Shown here piece after piece: positions 7,481-16,106 of a stretch of DNA of 64,000 nt. A model generated the notes under the pieces. It did not search any database and was not told the origin of the DNA. It worked only from the letters and a program-made list of their open reading frames with translations. The DNA is from Sarcina sp. DSM 11001. GTDB taxonomy: Bacteria > Bacillota > Clostridia > Lachnospirales > Lachnospiraceae. The position numbers and the translations under genes are program-made. The stretch's first letter is position 1; every line of letters begins with the position of its first letter. Where the stretch lies: positions 1 through 64,000 of the forward strand of contig NZ_FNFZ01000004.1 in assembly GCF_900101015.1 (NCBI RefSeq), given 5' to 3'.

Positions 7481-10234
7481 ATGCAGACAAATTTGGAACA
7501 TAAAAACAGAGATATAAAGGGTTTCACAGGACATCTGTACCGCTGCCGTTTTATTTACGCGGCATTCCTGGCGGCTGCAGCAGTCTTCATCATCGTGTGT
7601 ATTGCCAGGGAGATCTATCCCTTCGGTACGCAGTCTGTTCTGAAAATAGACCTCTATCATCAGTATGCCCCCTATCTGGAGGAATTCAGGAGCCGGATCC
7701 TGTCCGGGAAGAGCCTCATCTACAGCTGGGAGACGGGGCTGGGGAAGGATTTTATCGCCCAGACAGCCTACTATACGACGTCTCCTTTAAATCTTTTGGT
7801 GCTTTTGTTCCCCGGCCGTATGATCTCGGAGGCGGTCGCGTTTCTGATCATGCTCAAGATCAGCCTGAGCTCCGCCTCATTTGCTTATTATCTGAGAGAA
7901 CACTTCAGTCGAAATGATGTTTCCCTCGTGATCTTCGGGCTCATGTATGCCTATTGTTCTTTTGTCACCTGTTATTACTGGAATTTTATGTGGCTGGATG
8001 TGGTGGCGCTCTTTCCCCTGACGGCACTGGGATGTGAAAAACTGATCCTGGAAAAGAAATGTACGCTCTATTACATTGCTCTGACGATGACCATGATCGT
8101 CAATTTTTATCTCTCCGTTCTGGTCTGCATCCTGATCACGATGTATGCGGTCGTCATTGCTTTTACAAAGGACAGGGTTTTCTGGCTGAAACTTTCTGCG
8201 GAAGGAGTTTCCAGTGTCCGGCCCGTGCTTTTAAAGGCTGCTGTCCGCTTTATTCTGGTCTCTGTGCTCTGCGCCATGACCGCCATGATCATTCTGGCCC
8301 CTGTGGCTGCAGCCCTGCGGGAGACACAGGTGAGTGATGCCTCTTTCCCTGAATTCTGGATCTATGAAAATGTATGGCAGCTGCTTTCCGCGCATTTCCT
8401 GGGGGCAAGGGATGCTGTGCTGGCAAGAAATGAGGATATGCCCAACGTCTACTGCGGTGTTCTGACCATGGTCCTGTTGCCACTGTACTATTCCAGCAGA
8501 AAGATCCCGCGTGCGGAAAAGATCCTTTACAGCTCCTTTCTCGGCCTTATGCTGCTTTGTTCCTGCGTCAGCACGCTGGATTTTATGATCCACGGCCTCC
8601 ATTTTCCTGCCAATCTTCCGCACAGGTTTACTTTTGTCTATAGTTTTATCCTGCTTTTCATGGCCTACAGAGGATTCTGCGCAGTCCGTAAAGGCCGCAG
8701 GGGCCTTCGCCGCACAGTGAGCCTTATGTGGGTATATGCGGCAGCCGCTTTTTATATGGCGGTCTTGTTTGTTTTTGAGTACTTCATAGCGCCGGCAGTG
8801 AAATATATAGACCGAGTCCTGTCCGGCACTGACCTGCTGATCAATCTTTTTGTTATCGTTTTTTATCTGCTTCTGTTCACATGGGCATTCCGGCGAAAGA
8901 AATCTGTACCGATCCTTCTGACAGTCCTGCTGGTCTGCGTTGTCCTGGAGACATCCTGGTCGATGTACGAAAATCTCAAAGATTCCGGAGACCGGGAGGA
9001 GTATATAGCATGGATGGACGACACTGAGAGGGCCATGCAGGTAATTAAGGCTGCTGAAAACAAAAATGAAGGAATGGAACTTGGCGATAGTCCCTTTTTC
9101 CGGACGGAATTCCGGCGGGGGCAGACGATCAACGACGGAGCCCTCTATCACTACAATGGCTTCTCCCACTTCTCTTCTCTCTGCCCGGGTGGGATCTGCA
9201 CTTTGATGGAACATCTGGGAGTGCCTGCGGCAGGAAACAGCTTCATCTATTATGATACTTCTCCGCTTATTGATGCGGTTTTTGATGTCCGCTATGTCCT
9301 GAGCAGGGGTGAGGAGTTCCCCGAGGAGGACCTGACCTGGAAGCTTACGCCTTTCCGGCGGACGGGGTCTGTTTATTCAGCTAAAAACGAACGGGTCCTG
9401 CCTATTGGATTTATGGCCGGTGAAGATATTCTGGACTGGGAAACGATAGATTCAGAGCCCTTTGAAGTACAGAATGACTTTGTGCACAGGGCTGCCGGGA
9501 CAGACAAGGATGTTTTCAGGAAGATCCTGCCGGAGGCCATCACAGCCCATAATATGGAAGTCGAGGATGTGAATGAGGTCGGGGATGAATTTAACTATTA
9601 TCTGGAGGATCCTTTTGATCTCTCCTTTGTCCCCTGGGTCCACGCGGAATTCATCATGGAAAGGGATCAGTTTGTCACTCTGTATGTCGATGCCGCCAAT
9701 GCCTCCGGTATCACCTGTACTTATGGTAACAGAGAGGAAAGTTGGTCGCTTTCTTCAGGAAGGGGTGTTTTCCAGATCGGCAATATGCAGGAAGGGGAAT
9801 TGCTGACAGTGGAATTCCGACTGACTGACCGGGGCGAATTTGAGCCCAGCTACCGGGGATATGGAGAGATCAGCATTTTTGCTGCCGGCTGGGATGACGG
9901 GGCCTTTCAGGAGGCTTATGACAGACTCTCCCGGCAGACTCTTCAGGTCGAAAGCTTCAAGGATACAGAGATCAGAGGCAGGGTCACAGCCAAAGAGGAC
10001 GGGATCCTCTTTACCTCCATCCCTTATACAGCCGGTTGGAAAGCCTTTGTGGACGGGGAACACGCAGATGTGATCGGACTCGGGGATAATGGAGTGGTCG
10101 GAGTGGCTGTATCTGCCGGGACACATGAGGTGACTTTGAGATATAGCTCACCTTTTCTATTACCGGCAGCTTTCTGTTCGTTGACGGGGCTGGTTCTCTT
10201 TATGGTTTTTAAAAAAATCCTCCATAATGGATAG
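7481..10234 (+). CDS. YfhO-family multi-spanning membrane protein (surface polymer glycosylation)
   Basis: The 917-residue protein has an N-terminal membrane half (about 13 predicted helices within residues 20-510), beginning with a loop containing DLYHQYAPYLEEF, a large extracytoplasmic C-terminal domain (about 530-885), and a last membrane helix near 890-912 with a basic tail. This matches the YfhO/GT-C superfamily, members of which take part in glycosylation of lipoteichoic acid or other wall polymers with polyprenyl-phosphate sugars. The Asp in the first loop fits a GT-C catalytic position, but this is inferred. GGAGTGAAACAGGTAA precedes the ATG. Another GT-C-like protein lies at 60.9-62.6 kb. 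The substrate cannot be read from sequence. Confidence 0.82.
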   Translation: MQTNLEHKNRDIKGFTGHLYRCRFIYAAFLAAAAVFIIVCIAREIYPFGTQSVLKIDLYHQYAPYLEEFRSRILSGKSLIYSWETGLGKDFIAQTAYYTTSPLNLLVLLFPGRMISEAVAFLIMLKISLSSASFAYYLREHFSRNDVSLVIFGLMYAYCSFVTCYYWNFMWLDVVALFPLTALGCEKLILEKKCTLYYIALTMTMIVNFYLSVLVCILITMYAVVIAFTKDRVFWLKLSAEGVSSVRPVLLKAAVRFILVSVLCAMTAMIILAPVAAALRETQVSDASFPEFWIYENVWQLLSAHFLGARDAVLARNEDMPNVYCGVLTMVLLPLYYSSRKIPRAEKILYSSFLGLMLLCSCVSTLDFMIHGLHFPANLPHRFTFVYSFILLFMAYRGFCAVRKGRRGLRRTVSLMWVYAAAAFYMAVLFVFEYFIAPAVKYIDRVLSGTDLLINLFVIVFYLLLFTWAFRRKKSVPILLTVLLVCVVLETSWSMYENLKDSGDREEYIAWMDDTERAMQVIKAAENKNEGMELGDSPFFRTEFRRGQTINDGALYHYNGFSHFSSLCPGGICTLMEHLGVPAAGNSFIYYDTSPLIDAVFDVRYVLSRGEEFPEEDLTWKLTPFRRTGSVYSAKNERVLPIGFMAGEDILDWETIDSEPFEVQNDFVHRAAGTDKDVFRKILPEAITAHNMEVEDVNEVGDEFNYYLEDPFDLSFVPWVHAEFIMERDQFVTLYVDAANASGITCTYGNREESWSLSSGRGVFQIGNMQEGELLTVEFRLTDRGEFEPSYRGYGEISIFAAGWDDGAFQEAYDRLSRQTLQVESFKDTEIRGRVTAKEDGILFTSIPYTAGWKAFVDGEHADVIGLGDNGVVGVAVSAGTHEVTLRYSSPFLLPAAFCSLTGLVLFMVFKKILHNG

Positions 10235-10370
10235 ATACCAGACAGTTTCTTCGTTCTAAATTTCGATATACATCTGACTCCTCAGATGCAGGATAATGGA
10301 TGTCTGGAGTTGAAAAGCCCAAAGGGAACATGTCGTATATAAATAGAGAAATACTGTGCGGGAGCAATGT

Positions 10371-11969
10371 ATGCAGACAATAAAAAAAGATTTGATGCTG
10401 GACCAGGCAGGTGTAGATGCGGTGTCACAGGAGATCGCCGCGTGGCTTGCGGATCTGCGGCTGTCCAGACAGGACCGTCTCCGCATCCTGCTGACCATGG
10501 AGGAGCTGCTGCTGCGTGTCAGCGAACATTTCGAAGGAAAGATCTCCGGAAGGTTATCTCTCGGGAAAAAACTTTGGTCGCCGGTGATCCGTTTTCACTA
10601 CAGAGCAGAAGCTTTTGATCCAATCAGGGCTGCAGACGATCATGACAATGAGATGACCGCCTGGACGAACAGAATACTGGCCAGGATGGGGCTGTCCCCC
10701 TCCTGGCACTATCGGAATGGATGGAATACGCTTTCACAGAAGATCCCCCGCCATGGACATTCTTCTCAGCTGAGCCTGGCAGCGGCACTGGGGCTGGCCA
10801 TCGTGGTGGGAATTGCCGGCACGGCCCTTCCTGTCCAGGTGCAGACTGCAGTTTCCGATTTTATCTTTTTTCCCATATCAGACCTTTTTTCCCGTTTCCT
10901 GAACACCTTCCTGGGTTCCATGGTCTTTTTCTCCATCGTGGTCGGGATCTGCGGGATCGGAAATGCCTCCGATTTCGAAAGGATCGGCAAGCAGATGGTA
11001 ATGCGCTTTATGCTGTTTACCCTGCTCAGTTCCGCTGCGGCGGTCCTGCTGGCAAGACCCTTCTTCCGTCTGACCGGCGGCGTCTCCGGCGGGGTCTCGC
11101 AGCTTGTCAGCTTGCGGAATCTGATACTGGATATCATACCGTCCAATCCTGTCAGGCCTTTTTATGACGGGAACACCCTCCAGATCATTTTTATGGCGGC
11201 AGTGATCGGCGTGCTTCTGGTGTCTGCAGGCGACTACGGTGCAAGAGTCCGGGAACTTGCTGCAGATCTCAATGACCTCGTGACAGAGGCTGTCCGGGTA
11301 GTCTGCAGACTCCTGCCCCTGTTCATTTTTGCTTCCTTTTCCATGCAGATCTGGGAGAGCGGCATAAAGACACTGGCGGGTCTGTGGAAACCCATAGTCC
11401 TGTGTGCGGCAGTGTGTGCGGTTTTGCTGGCAGTGAAGCTTTTTGTTGTCTGCCTGCGTCTGAAGGTAAATGCCGCGGTCCTGCTGAAGAAAATATTTCC
11501 TTCCATGGTGGTCGGTTTTTCCACTGCTTCCGGGTCTGCCGCCTACAGCCTCTGCGAAGAGATCAATGAGAAGAAACTGGGAATCGAGCCGATGCTTACC
11601 AGGATCGGCAACCCTATAGGAAGTTCCATTTACTGCGGCTGTACTGCTGTCCTGTTTGTATTGGCTGCCTTTACAGCCGGGGAGCAGTACGGTGTCGGCG
11701 GCGGTATCAGCTGGATGCTGACATTATGGCTCGTGAGCACGGTCGTCAGTTTTGCAGTTCCTCCCGTCACGGGCGGGACCATGGCCTGTGTCGGAATTCT
11801 GATCAAACAGCTGGGACTTCCTGGAGAAGTAATGGCTGTTTCCGGTCTTCTGTCCCTTGTCCTGGATTTTATCGCCACAGGGTTCAGTCTCGGCCTCCGC
11901 CATTTGGAGCTGATCCTGCAGGCTGATCACCTGGGCATGCTGGATCGAGACAAGCTTCGGAAATCGTAA
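10371..11969 (+). CDS. Dicarboxylate/amino acid:cation symporter (SDF family) with a degenerate ATPase-like N-terminal domain
   Basis: Residues about 125-520 form the SDF/DAACS fold, with several membrane helices and the re-entrant loop motif STASGSAA. The second loop (GNPIGSSIYCGC) and TM7 (PPVTGGT) deviate from the usual NMDGT and glutamate-transporter signatures, so the substrate cannot be assigned. Residues 1-120 are cytosolic and resemble the start of an RsbW/histidine-kinase ATPase: LRILLTMEELLLRVSEHF recalls the N-box helix, but Asn is replaced by Arg, so ATP binding is doubtful. ATG at 10371 follows GCGGGAG; an in-frame GTG at 10356 would add five residues. It lies 136 bases after the yfhO-like gene on the same strand and is followed by a strong terminator. 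Confidence 0.8.
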   Translation: MQTIKKDLMLDQAGVDAVSQEIAAWLADLRLSRQDRLRILLTMEELLLRVSEHFEGKISGRLSLGKKLWSPVIRFHYRAEAFDPIRAADDHDNEMTAWTNRILARMGLSPSWHYRNGWNTLSQKIPRHGHSSQLSLAAALGLAIVVGIAGTALPVQVQTAVSDFIFFPISDLFSRFLNTFLGSMVFFSIVVGICGIGNASDFERIGKQMVMRFMLFTLLSSAAAVLLARPFFRLTGGVSGGVSQLVSLRNLILDIIPSNPVRPFYDGNTLQIIFMAAVIGVLLVSAGDYGARVRELAADLNDLVTEAVRVVCRLLPLFIFASFSMQIWESGIKTLAGLWKPIVLCAAVCAVLLAVKLFVVCLRLKVNAAVLLKKIFPSMVVGFSTASGSAAYSLCEEINEKKLGIEPMLTRIGNPIGSSIYCGCTAVLFVLAAFTAGEQYGVGGGISWMLTLWLVSTVVSFAVPPVTGGTMACVGILIKQLGLPGEVMAVSGLLSLVLDFIATGFSLGLRHLELILQADHLGMLDRDKLRKS

Positions 11970-12062
11970 TACAAGAACTGCCCGGGGATATTTTCATGGT
12001 AATACGGCAGAATATCCCGCCATAACAAGGAACGGAAACTATAACAAGGAACGGAAAACTAT

Positions 12063-12124
12063 AAAAAAAGAAACGATATGGTTCTGTGCCGTTGGATCAC
12101 AGATTCAAATCGTTTCTTTTTTTT
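12063..12124. terminator. Bidirectional terminator between convergent genes
   Basis: AAAAAAAGAAACGAT (12063-12077) pairs with ATCGTTTCTTTTTTT (12109-12123). The A-run and T-run make it usable from both sides: the + strand symporter and the minus strand DUF1015 gene. Just before it, ataacaaggaacggaaa is repeated (12021-12058). Confidence 0.85.
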
Positions 12125-12155
12125 ATAGGATTAATACTTTTTTATAGGATCAATA

Positions 12156-13499
12156 TCAGATCAGATGGATAAAGAGGCCGCTGAGGAGCTTGGGCTCGAA
12201 CCAGGTGGATTTCGGGGGCATGAGGCGGCCGGCATCAGCTACGGCGAAGAGTTCGCCGATAGAGGTGGGGTACATCAGGAAGGAGACGCCGTGATAGGCG
12301 TCTGCTCTCTTCTGAAGTTCCTCTGTGCCGCGAATACCGCCCACAAAGTCGATGCGGGTATCCGTCTTGGGGTCGCCGATTCCGAGGATCGGTGCGAGGA
12401 TCCTGTCCTGAAGGATGGATACGTCCAGTCCCGCGACCGGGTCCTGGGACCGATACTGAGGCCTGATCCGGAGCAGATACCAGTTCTCTGCGAGGTACAT
12501 GCCGATCTCTCCTTTTTCCGAAGGGAATATGGGAGATGCACTCCTGCACTGTGTATAGGGATCAGAGCCAGCCTCTGTTCCTTTATTCGAACTGTCTGTA
12601 TTCGGACTGTCTGCATCGGGACTGCCGGAAGCTGCAACCGGGTTCTTGTCCGGACCGGTGATCTCGCAGATCTTACTGATCTGGTCAAGAAGATTTTCCG
12701 GAGTGAGGCCGTTCAGGTCGTGGACAACACGGTTGTAGTCCATGATGCTGAGTTCATTTTCCGGAAACAGGACGGAAAGGAAATAGTTGAATTCCTCTTC
12801 TCCTGTGTAGTCCGGATTTTTCTGTCTGCGGAGTTTTCCCACACGGACAGCGGAGGCACAGCGGTGATGACCGTCCGCGATGTAAATGCTGTCGATACCG
12901 GCAAAGGCAGTCCGGACAGCCGCGCAGTCATCGGGATCTGAGATGATCCAGACCTGATTCCTGACCTCTCCTTCTGAGAGGAAATCACAGACAGGTTTGG
13001 AAGCCTTCGTCTTCCTGACGATCTTTTCAATCACGGGATCCGGGCGGTAGCAAAGGAAAATGGGACCTGTCTGGGCGCTGCAGGCGTCGACATGACAGAT
13101 TCTGTCCTGCTCTTTATCCGCGCGGGTATTTTCATGTTTTTTGATCACGTTGTTGTCGTAGTCATCGATGGACGCGCAGGCAACGATACCGGTCTGGGTC
13201 CTGCCGCCCATTGTCTGGGCGTAAAGATAATAACAGGGCATCCCGTCCTGGACGAAGCGTGCGCGGGTGATCCAGTCCTGCAGGAGTTCTCCGGCTCTGC
13301 GGTAGACGCGCTCATCGTAGATGTCAATATCCTGTGGAAGGGTGGTCTCCGCCCTGTCGATCGCCAGAAATGATCCCGGATGATCAGCTACATACGCGCG
13401 GGCTTCAGCGCGGGAATAAACATCGTAGGGAAGGGCAGCGATCTCTGCTTCCAGTCCCGGGGCCGGTCTGCAGGCCGCGAAAGGGCGAATATCTGCCAT
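12156..13499 (-). CDS. DUF1015 family protein
   Basis: The sequence matches the DUF1015 family: MADIRPFAACRPAP at the start, LPYDVYSRAEARAY, a central IYIADGHHRCASAVR segment with conserved Asp-Gly-His-His, and FFLSVLF-like and DYNRVVHDLNGL stretches. The function is not known; in Firmicutes the gene is commonly a neighbour of serC/serA, as here (serA is 90 bases upstream). The ATG at 13499 has GGGAGG nine bases before it and is better than the upstream in-frame start at 13547. Residues about 290-320 hold an insertion rich in Asp, Ser and Asn with repeated PDADSPNTDSSN units, unlike the rest. A role linked to serine metabolism is inferred only from context. Confidence 0.85.
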   Translation of the reverse strand: MADIRPFAACRPAPGLEAEIAALPYDVYSRAEARAYVADHPGSFLAIDRAETTLPQDIDIYDERVYRRAGELLQDWITRARFVQDGMPCYYLYAQTMGGRTQTGIVACASIDDYDNNVIKKHENTRADKEQDRICHVDACSAQTGPIFLCYRPDPVIEKIVRKTKASKPVCDFLSEGEVRNQVWIISDPDDCAAVRTAFAGIDSIYIADGHHRCASAVRVGKLRRQKNPDYTGEEEFNYFLSVLFPENELSIMDYNRVVHDLNGLTPENLLDQISKICEITGPDKNPVAASGSPDADSPNTDSSNKGTEAGSDPYTQCRSASPIFPSEKGEIGMYLAENWYLLRIRPQYRSQDPVAGLDVSILQDRILAPILGIGDPKTDTRIDFVGGIRGTEELQKRADAYHGVSFLMYPTSIGELFAVADAGRLMPPKSTWFEPKLLSGLFIHLI

Positions 13500-13588
13500 A
13501 AAACAACAATCCTCCCGATTTAAGGCATAGTAAAAATCAAAGTGCAATAATAATCGAGTCTAACTTTCGACCAGGTTTTTCAGCATGG

Positions 13589-14752
13589 TCAGACGATCAC
13601 ACGGACACGGTATACTCCGTCGACCTCGCTGAGCTGGCTGATGACAGCTTTTGATACCTTGGTGTCGGTATCGATGATGGTGTAGGCGACGTCACCGCGG
13701 GATTTATTGGACATCTCCGCAATGTTCACGGATTCCGCGCCCATAATGCGGGTGAAGTTCGTGATCATGTTTGCCTGGTTCTTGTGGAAGAGGCAGATGC
13801 GGCCGACGGACTGGCAGACTCCCATGTTGCAGTTGGGGAAGTTCACGCTGTTCGTGATGTTACCGTTTTCCAGATAGTCGCGGAGCTCTTTGACAGCCAT
13901 CTTGGCGCAGTTGATCTCGGATTCCTCTGTGGAAGCGCCCAGATGGGGGGTGGTGATGCAGCCGCGTTTGCCGGCTACGGTGGGATTGGGGAAATCAGAG
14001 ACGTAGCGGCGGATCTTCCCTTCATCGATCGCTGCGACGACCGCTTTTTCATCGACGAGGAGGTCGCGGGCCATGTTGATGAGGACGACGCCGTTCTTCA
14101 TCTGGCTGATGGCCTCGGCGTTGATCATGCCTTTGGTGGAATCAAGGAGCGGTACATGGATGGTGATGTAGTCACATTCCGCAAAGATGTCTTCGATCCG
14201 GATCACGTGGTTGATCTTGCGGCTTAGATGCCATGCGGAATCGACGGACACATAGGGATCATAGCCGTAGACGTCCATTCCGAAGTTGACAGCTGTGTTG
14301 GCGACGCGCACGCCGATAGCACCCAGGCCGATGATGCCGAGTTTTTTACCTTCCAGTTCTGTCCCGGCAAACTGCTTTTTCTCTTTTTCCGCAGTCTTTG
14401 CGATATCGGGGTTGTTCCAGTTGGAACGGACCCAGTCGACACCTTCCACGATGTCGCGGGAAGCCAGGAGCATACCGGCAAATACGAGTTCCTTAACGCC
14501 GTTGGCATTGGCACCGGGCGTGTTGAAAACCACGATTCCCTTCTCCGAGCAGCGCTGGAGGGGGATATTGTTGACGCCGGCGCCCGCGCGGGCGATGGCG
14601 AGCAGGTTTTTGGAAAACTCCATCTCGTGCATGGAAGCGCTGCGCACGAGGATACCGTCAGCATCCTCGATCTCACTGACCTGTATATATTTGGAGGTAA
14701 AATTCTTGAGGCCGATGGGGGAAATATTGTTTAAGCAATGAAATTTATACAT
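13589..14752 (-). CDS. serA: D-3-phosphoglycerate dehydrogenase
   Basis: Catalyses NAD-dependent oxidation of 3-phosphoglycerate to 3-phosphohydroxypyruvate, the first step of serine synthesis. The 387 residues contain the D-2-hydroxyacid dehydrogenase fold: the NAD Rossmann motif LGIIGLGAIGVRVANTAV, the catalytic-region NMARDLLVDE and HLGASTEESE with the active-site His. A C-terminal ACT domain (about 315-387, beginning near MITNFTRIMG) is often the serine-feedback site in this family. This is the short one-ACT form without the intervening substrate-binding domain. It follows serC by 153 bases, with a hairpin in the gap, and precedes the DUF1015 gene. The SD is weak (GAATAGAGAAT). Confidence 0.95.
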   Translation of the reverse strand: MYKFHCLNNISPIGLKNFTSKYIQVSEIEDADGILVRSASMHEMEFSKNLLAIARAGAGVNNIPLQRCSEKGIVVFNTPGANANGVKELVFAGMLLASRDIVEGVDWVRSNWNNPDIAKTAEKEKKQFAGTELEGKKLGIIGLGAIGVRVANTAVNFGMDVYGYDPYVSVDSAWHLSRKINHVIRIEDIFAECDYITIHVPLLDSTKGMINAEAISQMKNGVVLINMARDLLVDEKAVVAAIDEGKIRRYVSDFPNPTVAGKRGCITTPHLGASTEESEINCAKMAVKELRDYLENGNITNSVNFPNCNMGVCQSVGRICLFHKNQANMITNFTRIMGAESVNIAEMSNKSRGDVAYTIIDTDTKVSKAVISQLSEVDGVYRVRVIV

Positions 14753-14803
14753 ATTCTCTATTCTTTATCGTTCTTCGTTATCTGTTTCGATGTATTCAGG
14801 AAA

Positions 14804-14845
14804 GCCGGAATCTGTCCGGATGTGCTTTGTCCGGACAGATCCGGC
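14804..14845. terminator. Hairpin in the serC-serA gap
   Basis: GCCGGAATCTGTCCGGA and TCCGGACAGATCCGGC form a stem of about 16 pairs with one bulged A. The downstream side on the minus strand reads CTTTCC, a weak U-tract, so it may be a partial terminator or an mRNA-stabilising hairpin that sets different serC and serA levels. Confidence 0.55.
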
Positions 14846-14905
14846 ACCCTGATCTGAACTAATCTCAAAATTGGGTCATCTTCTACCGTGTCATTTATGA
14901 CCCTG

Positions 14906-15994
14906 TCATTTCGCGGGATGAGCGGCTTCAAACTCCTTCATAAAGGCGACGAGCTTTTCGACACCTTCGTAGGGCATGGCGTTGTAGATGCTGGCGCGCA
15001 TGCCGCCCACAGACCGGTGTCCCTTGAGGGAGACGAGGCCTTCTTTTTCAGCTTCTTTGACAAAGAGGGCTTCGAGGTCCTTGTCGCCGATGATGAAGGG
15101 GACGTTCATGAGAGAGCGGTCTTCCTTGCGGACAGTGCCCTTGAAGAGCTTGCTCTGGTCGAGGAAATCGTAGAGGAGCTTCGCTTTTTTCTCGTTGCGT
15201 TCCTTCATGGCAGCGAGGCCGCCCTGCTTCTTGAGCCATTTGAAAACCTTGCCGCAGATGTAGATGCCGTATGCGGGAGGAGTGTTGAACAGAGAATCAT
15301 TGTCCGCCTGGGTCTTCCACTTAAGCATAGTGGGTGTGCCCTCAAGGACGTCGTCAGTGATCAGGTCGTCGCGAATGATGGCGATCACGACGCCGGCAGG
15401 GCCGATGTTCTTCTGGACGCCGCCGTACATCACGGCGTATTTTGTGATGTCCACAGGCTCGGAGAGGAAGCAGGACGAGACGTCCGCCACCAGGTCATGA
15501 CCCTTGGTATTGGGCAGAGCATGGAATTTTGTGCCGTAGATGGTATTGTTTTCGCAGATGTAGACATAATCCGCGTCGGCGGGGATGTCAAGGTCGGTGC
15601 AGTCCGGGATATAGGAGAAAGTCTTGTCCTCGGAGGAGGCGACTGCCACGGCATCGCCATATTTTTTCGCTTCCTGCCAGGCTTTCTTTGCCCACTGTCC
15701 GGTGATGATGTAGGCGGCCTTTTTGTTTTTCATCATGTTCATGGGGACAGCGGAAAACTGGGTCCAGGCGCCGCCCTGCAGGAACAGGACCTTGTAGTTG
15801 TCCGGAATGCTGAGCAGGTCGCGGAGATCTGCCTCGGCTTCCTTGATGATGCCGTCAAAAACCTTGCCGCGGTGGCTCATTTCCATAACGGACATGCCGC
15901 TTCCTTTATAATTGAGCATCTCGTCGGCAGCTTCGCGCAGGACTTCTTCGGGAAGCATTGCGGGGCCTGCGGAAAAATTGTAAACTCTGTCCAT
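14906..15994 (-). CDS. serC: Phosphoserine aminotransferase
   Basis: Transfers the amino group of glutamate to 3-phosphohydroxypyruvate to give O-phosphoserine, the second step of serine synthesis; it is a PLP enzyme of aminotransferase class V. The 362-residue length is normal. Visible hallmarks are the start VYNFSAGPAMLPEEVL, MSHRGKVFD, FLQGGAWTQF, DVSSCFLSEP, the PLP-lysine segment YGGVQKNIGPAG, and a C-terminal HRSVGGMRASIYNAMP that binds the phosphate. GGAGGAGTAAATAAGAA precedes the ATG. The phosphatase serB is not in the window. Confidence 0.96.
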   Translation of the reverse strand: MDRVYNFSAGPAMLPEEVLREAADEMLNYKGSGMSVMEMSHRGKVFDGIIKEAEADLRDLLSIPDNYKVLFLQGGAWTQFSAVPMNMMKNKKAAYIITGQWAKKAWQEAKKYGDAVAVASSEDKTFSYIPDCTDLDIPADADYVYICENNTIYGTKFHALPNTKGHDLVADVSSCFLSEPVDITKYAVMYGGVQKNIGPAGVVIAIIRDDLITDDVLEGTPTMLKWKTQADNDSLFNTPPAYGIYICGKVFKWLKKQGGLAAMKERNEKKAKLLYDFLDQSKLFKGTVRKEDRSLMNVPFIIGDKDLEALFVKEAEKEGLVSLKGHRSVGGMRASIYNAMPYEGVEKLVAFMKEFEAAHPAK

Positions 15995-16106
15995 TTCTTA
16001 TTTACTCCTCCTGTATCTGTGATTTCGTACTATGCAAGCGGAAGATAATGCAGGAAAAATCCTGTAAAAATCTCACGGAAATAAATCAATGTTCCGTTTT
16101 CCCGCG

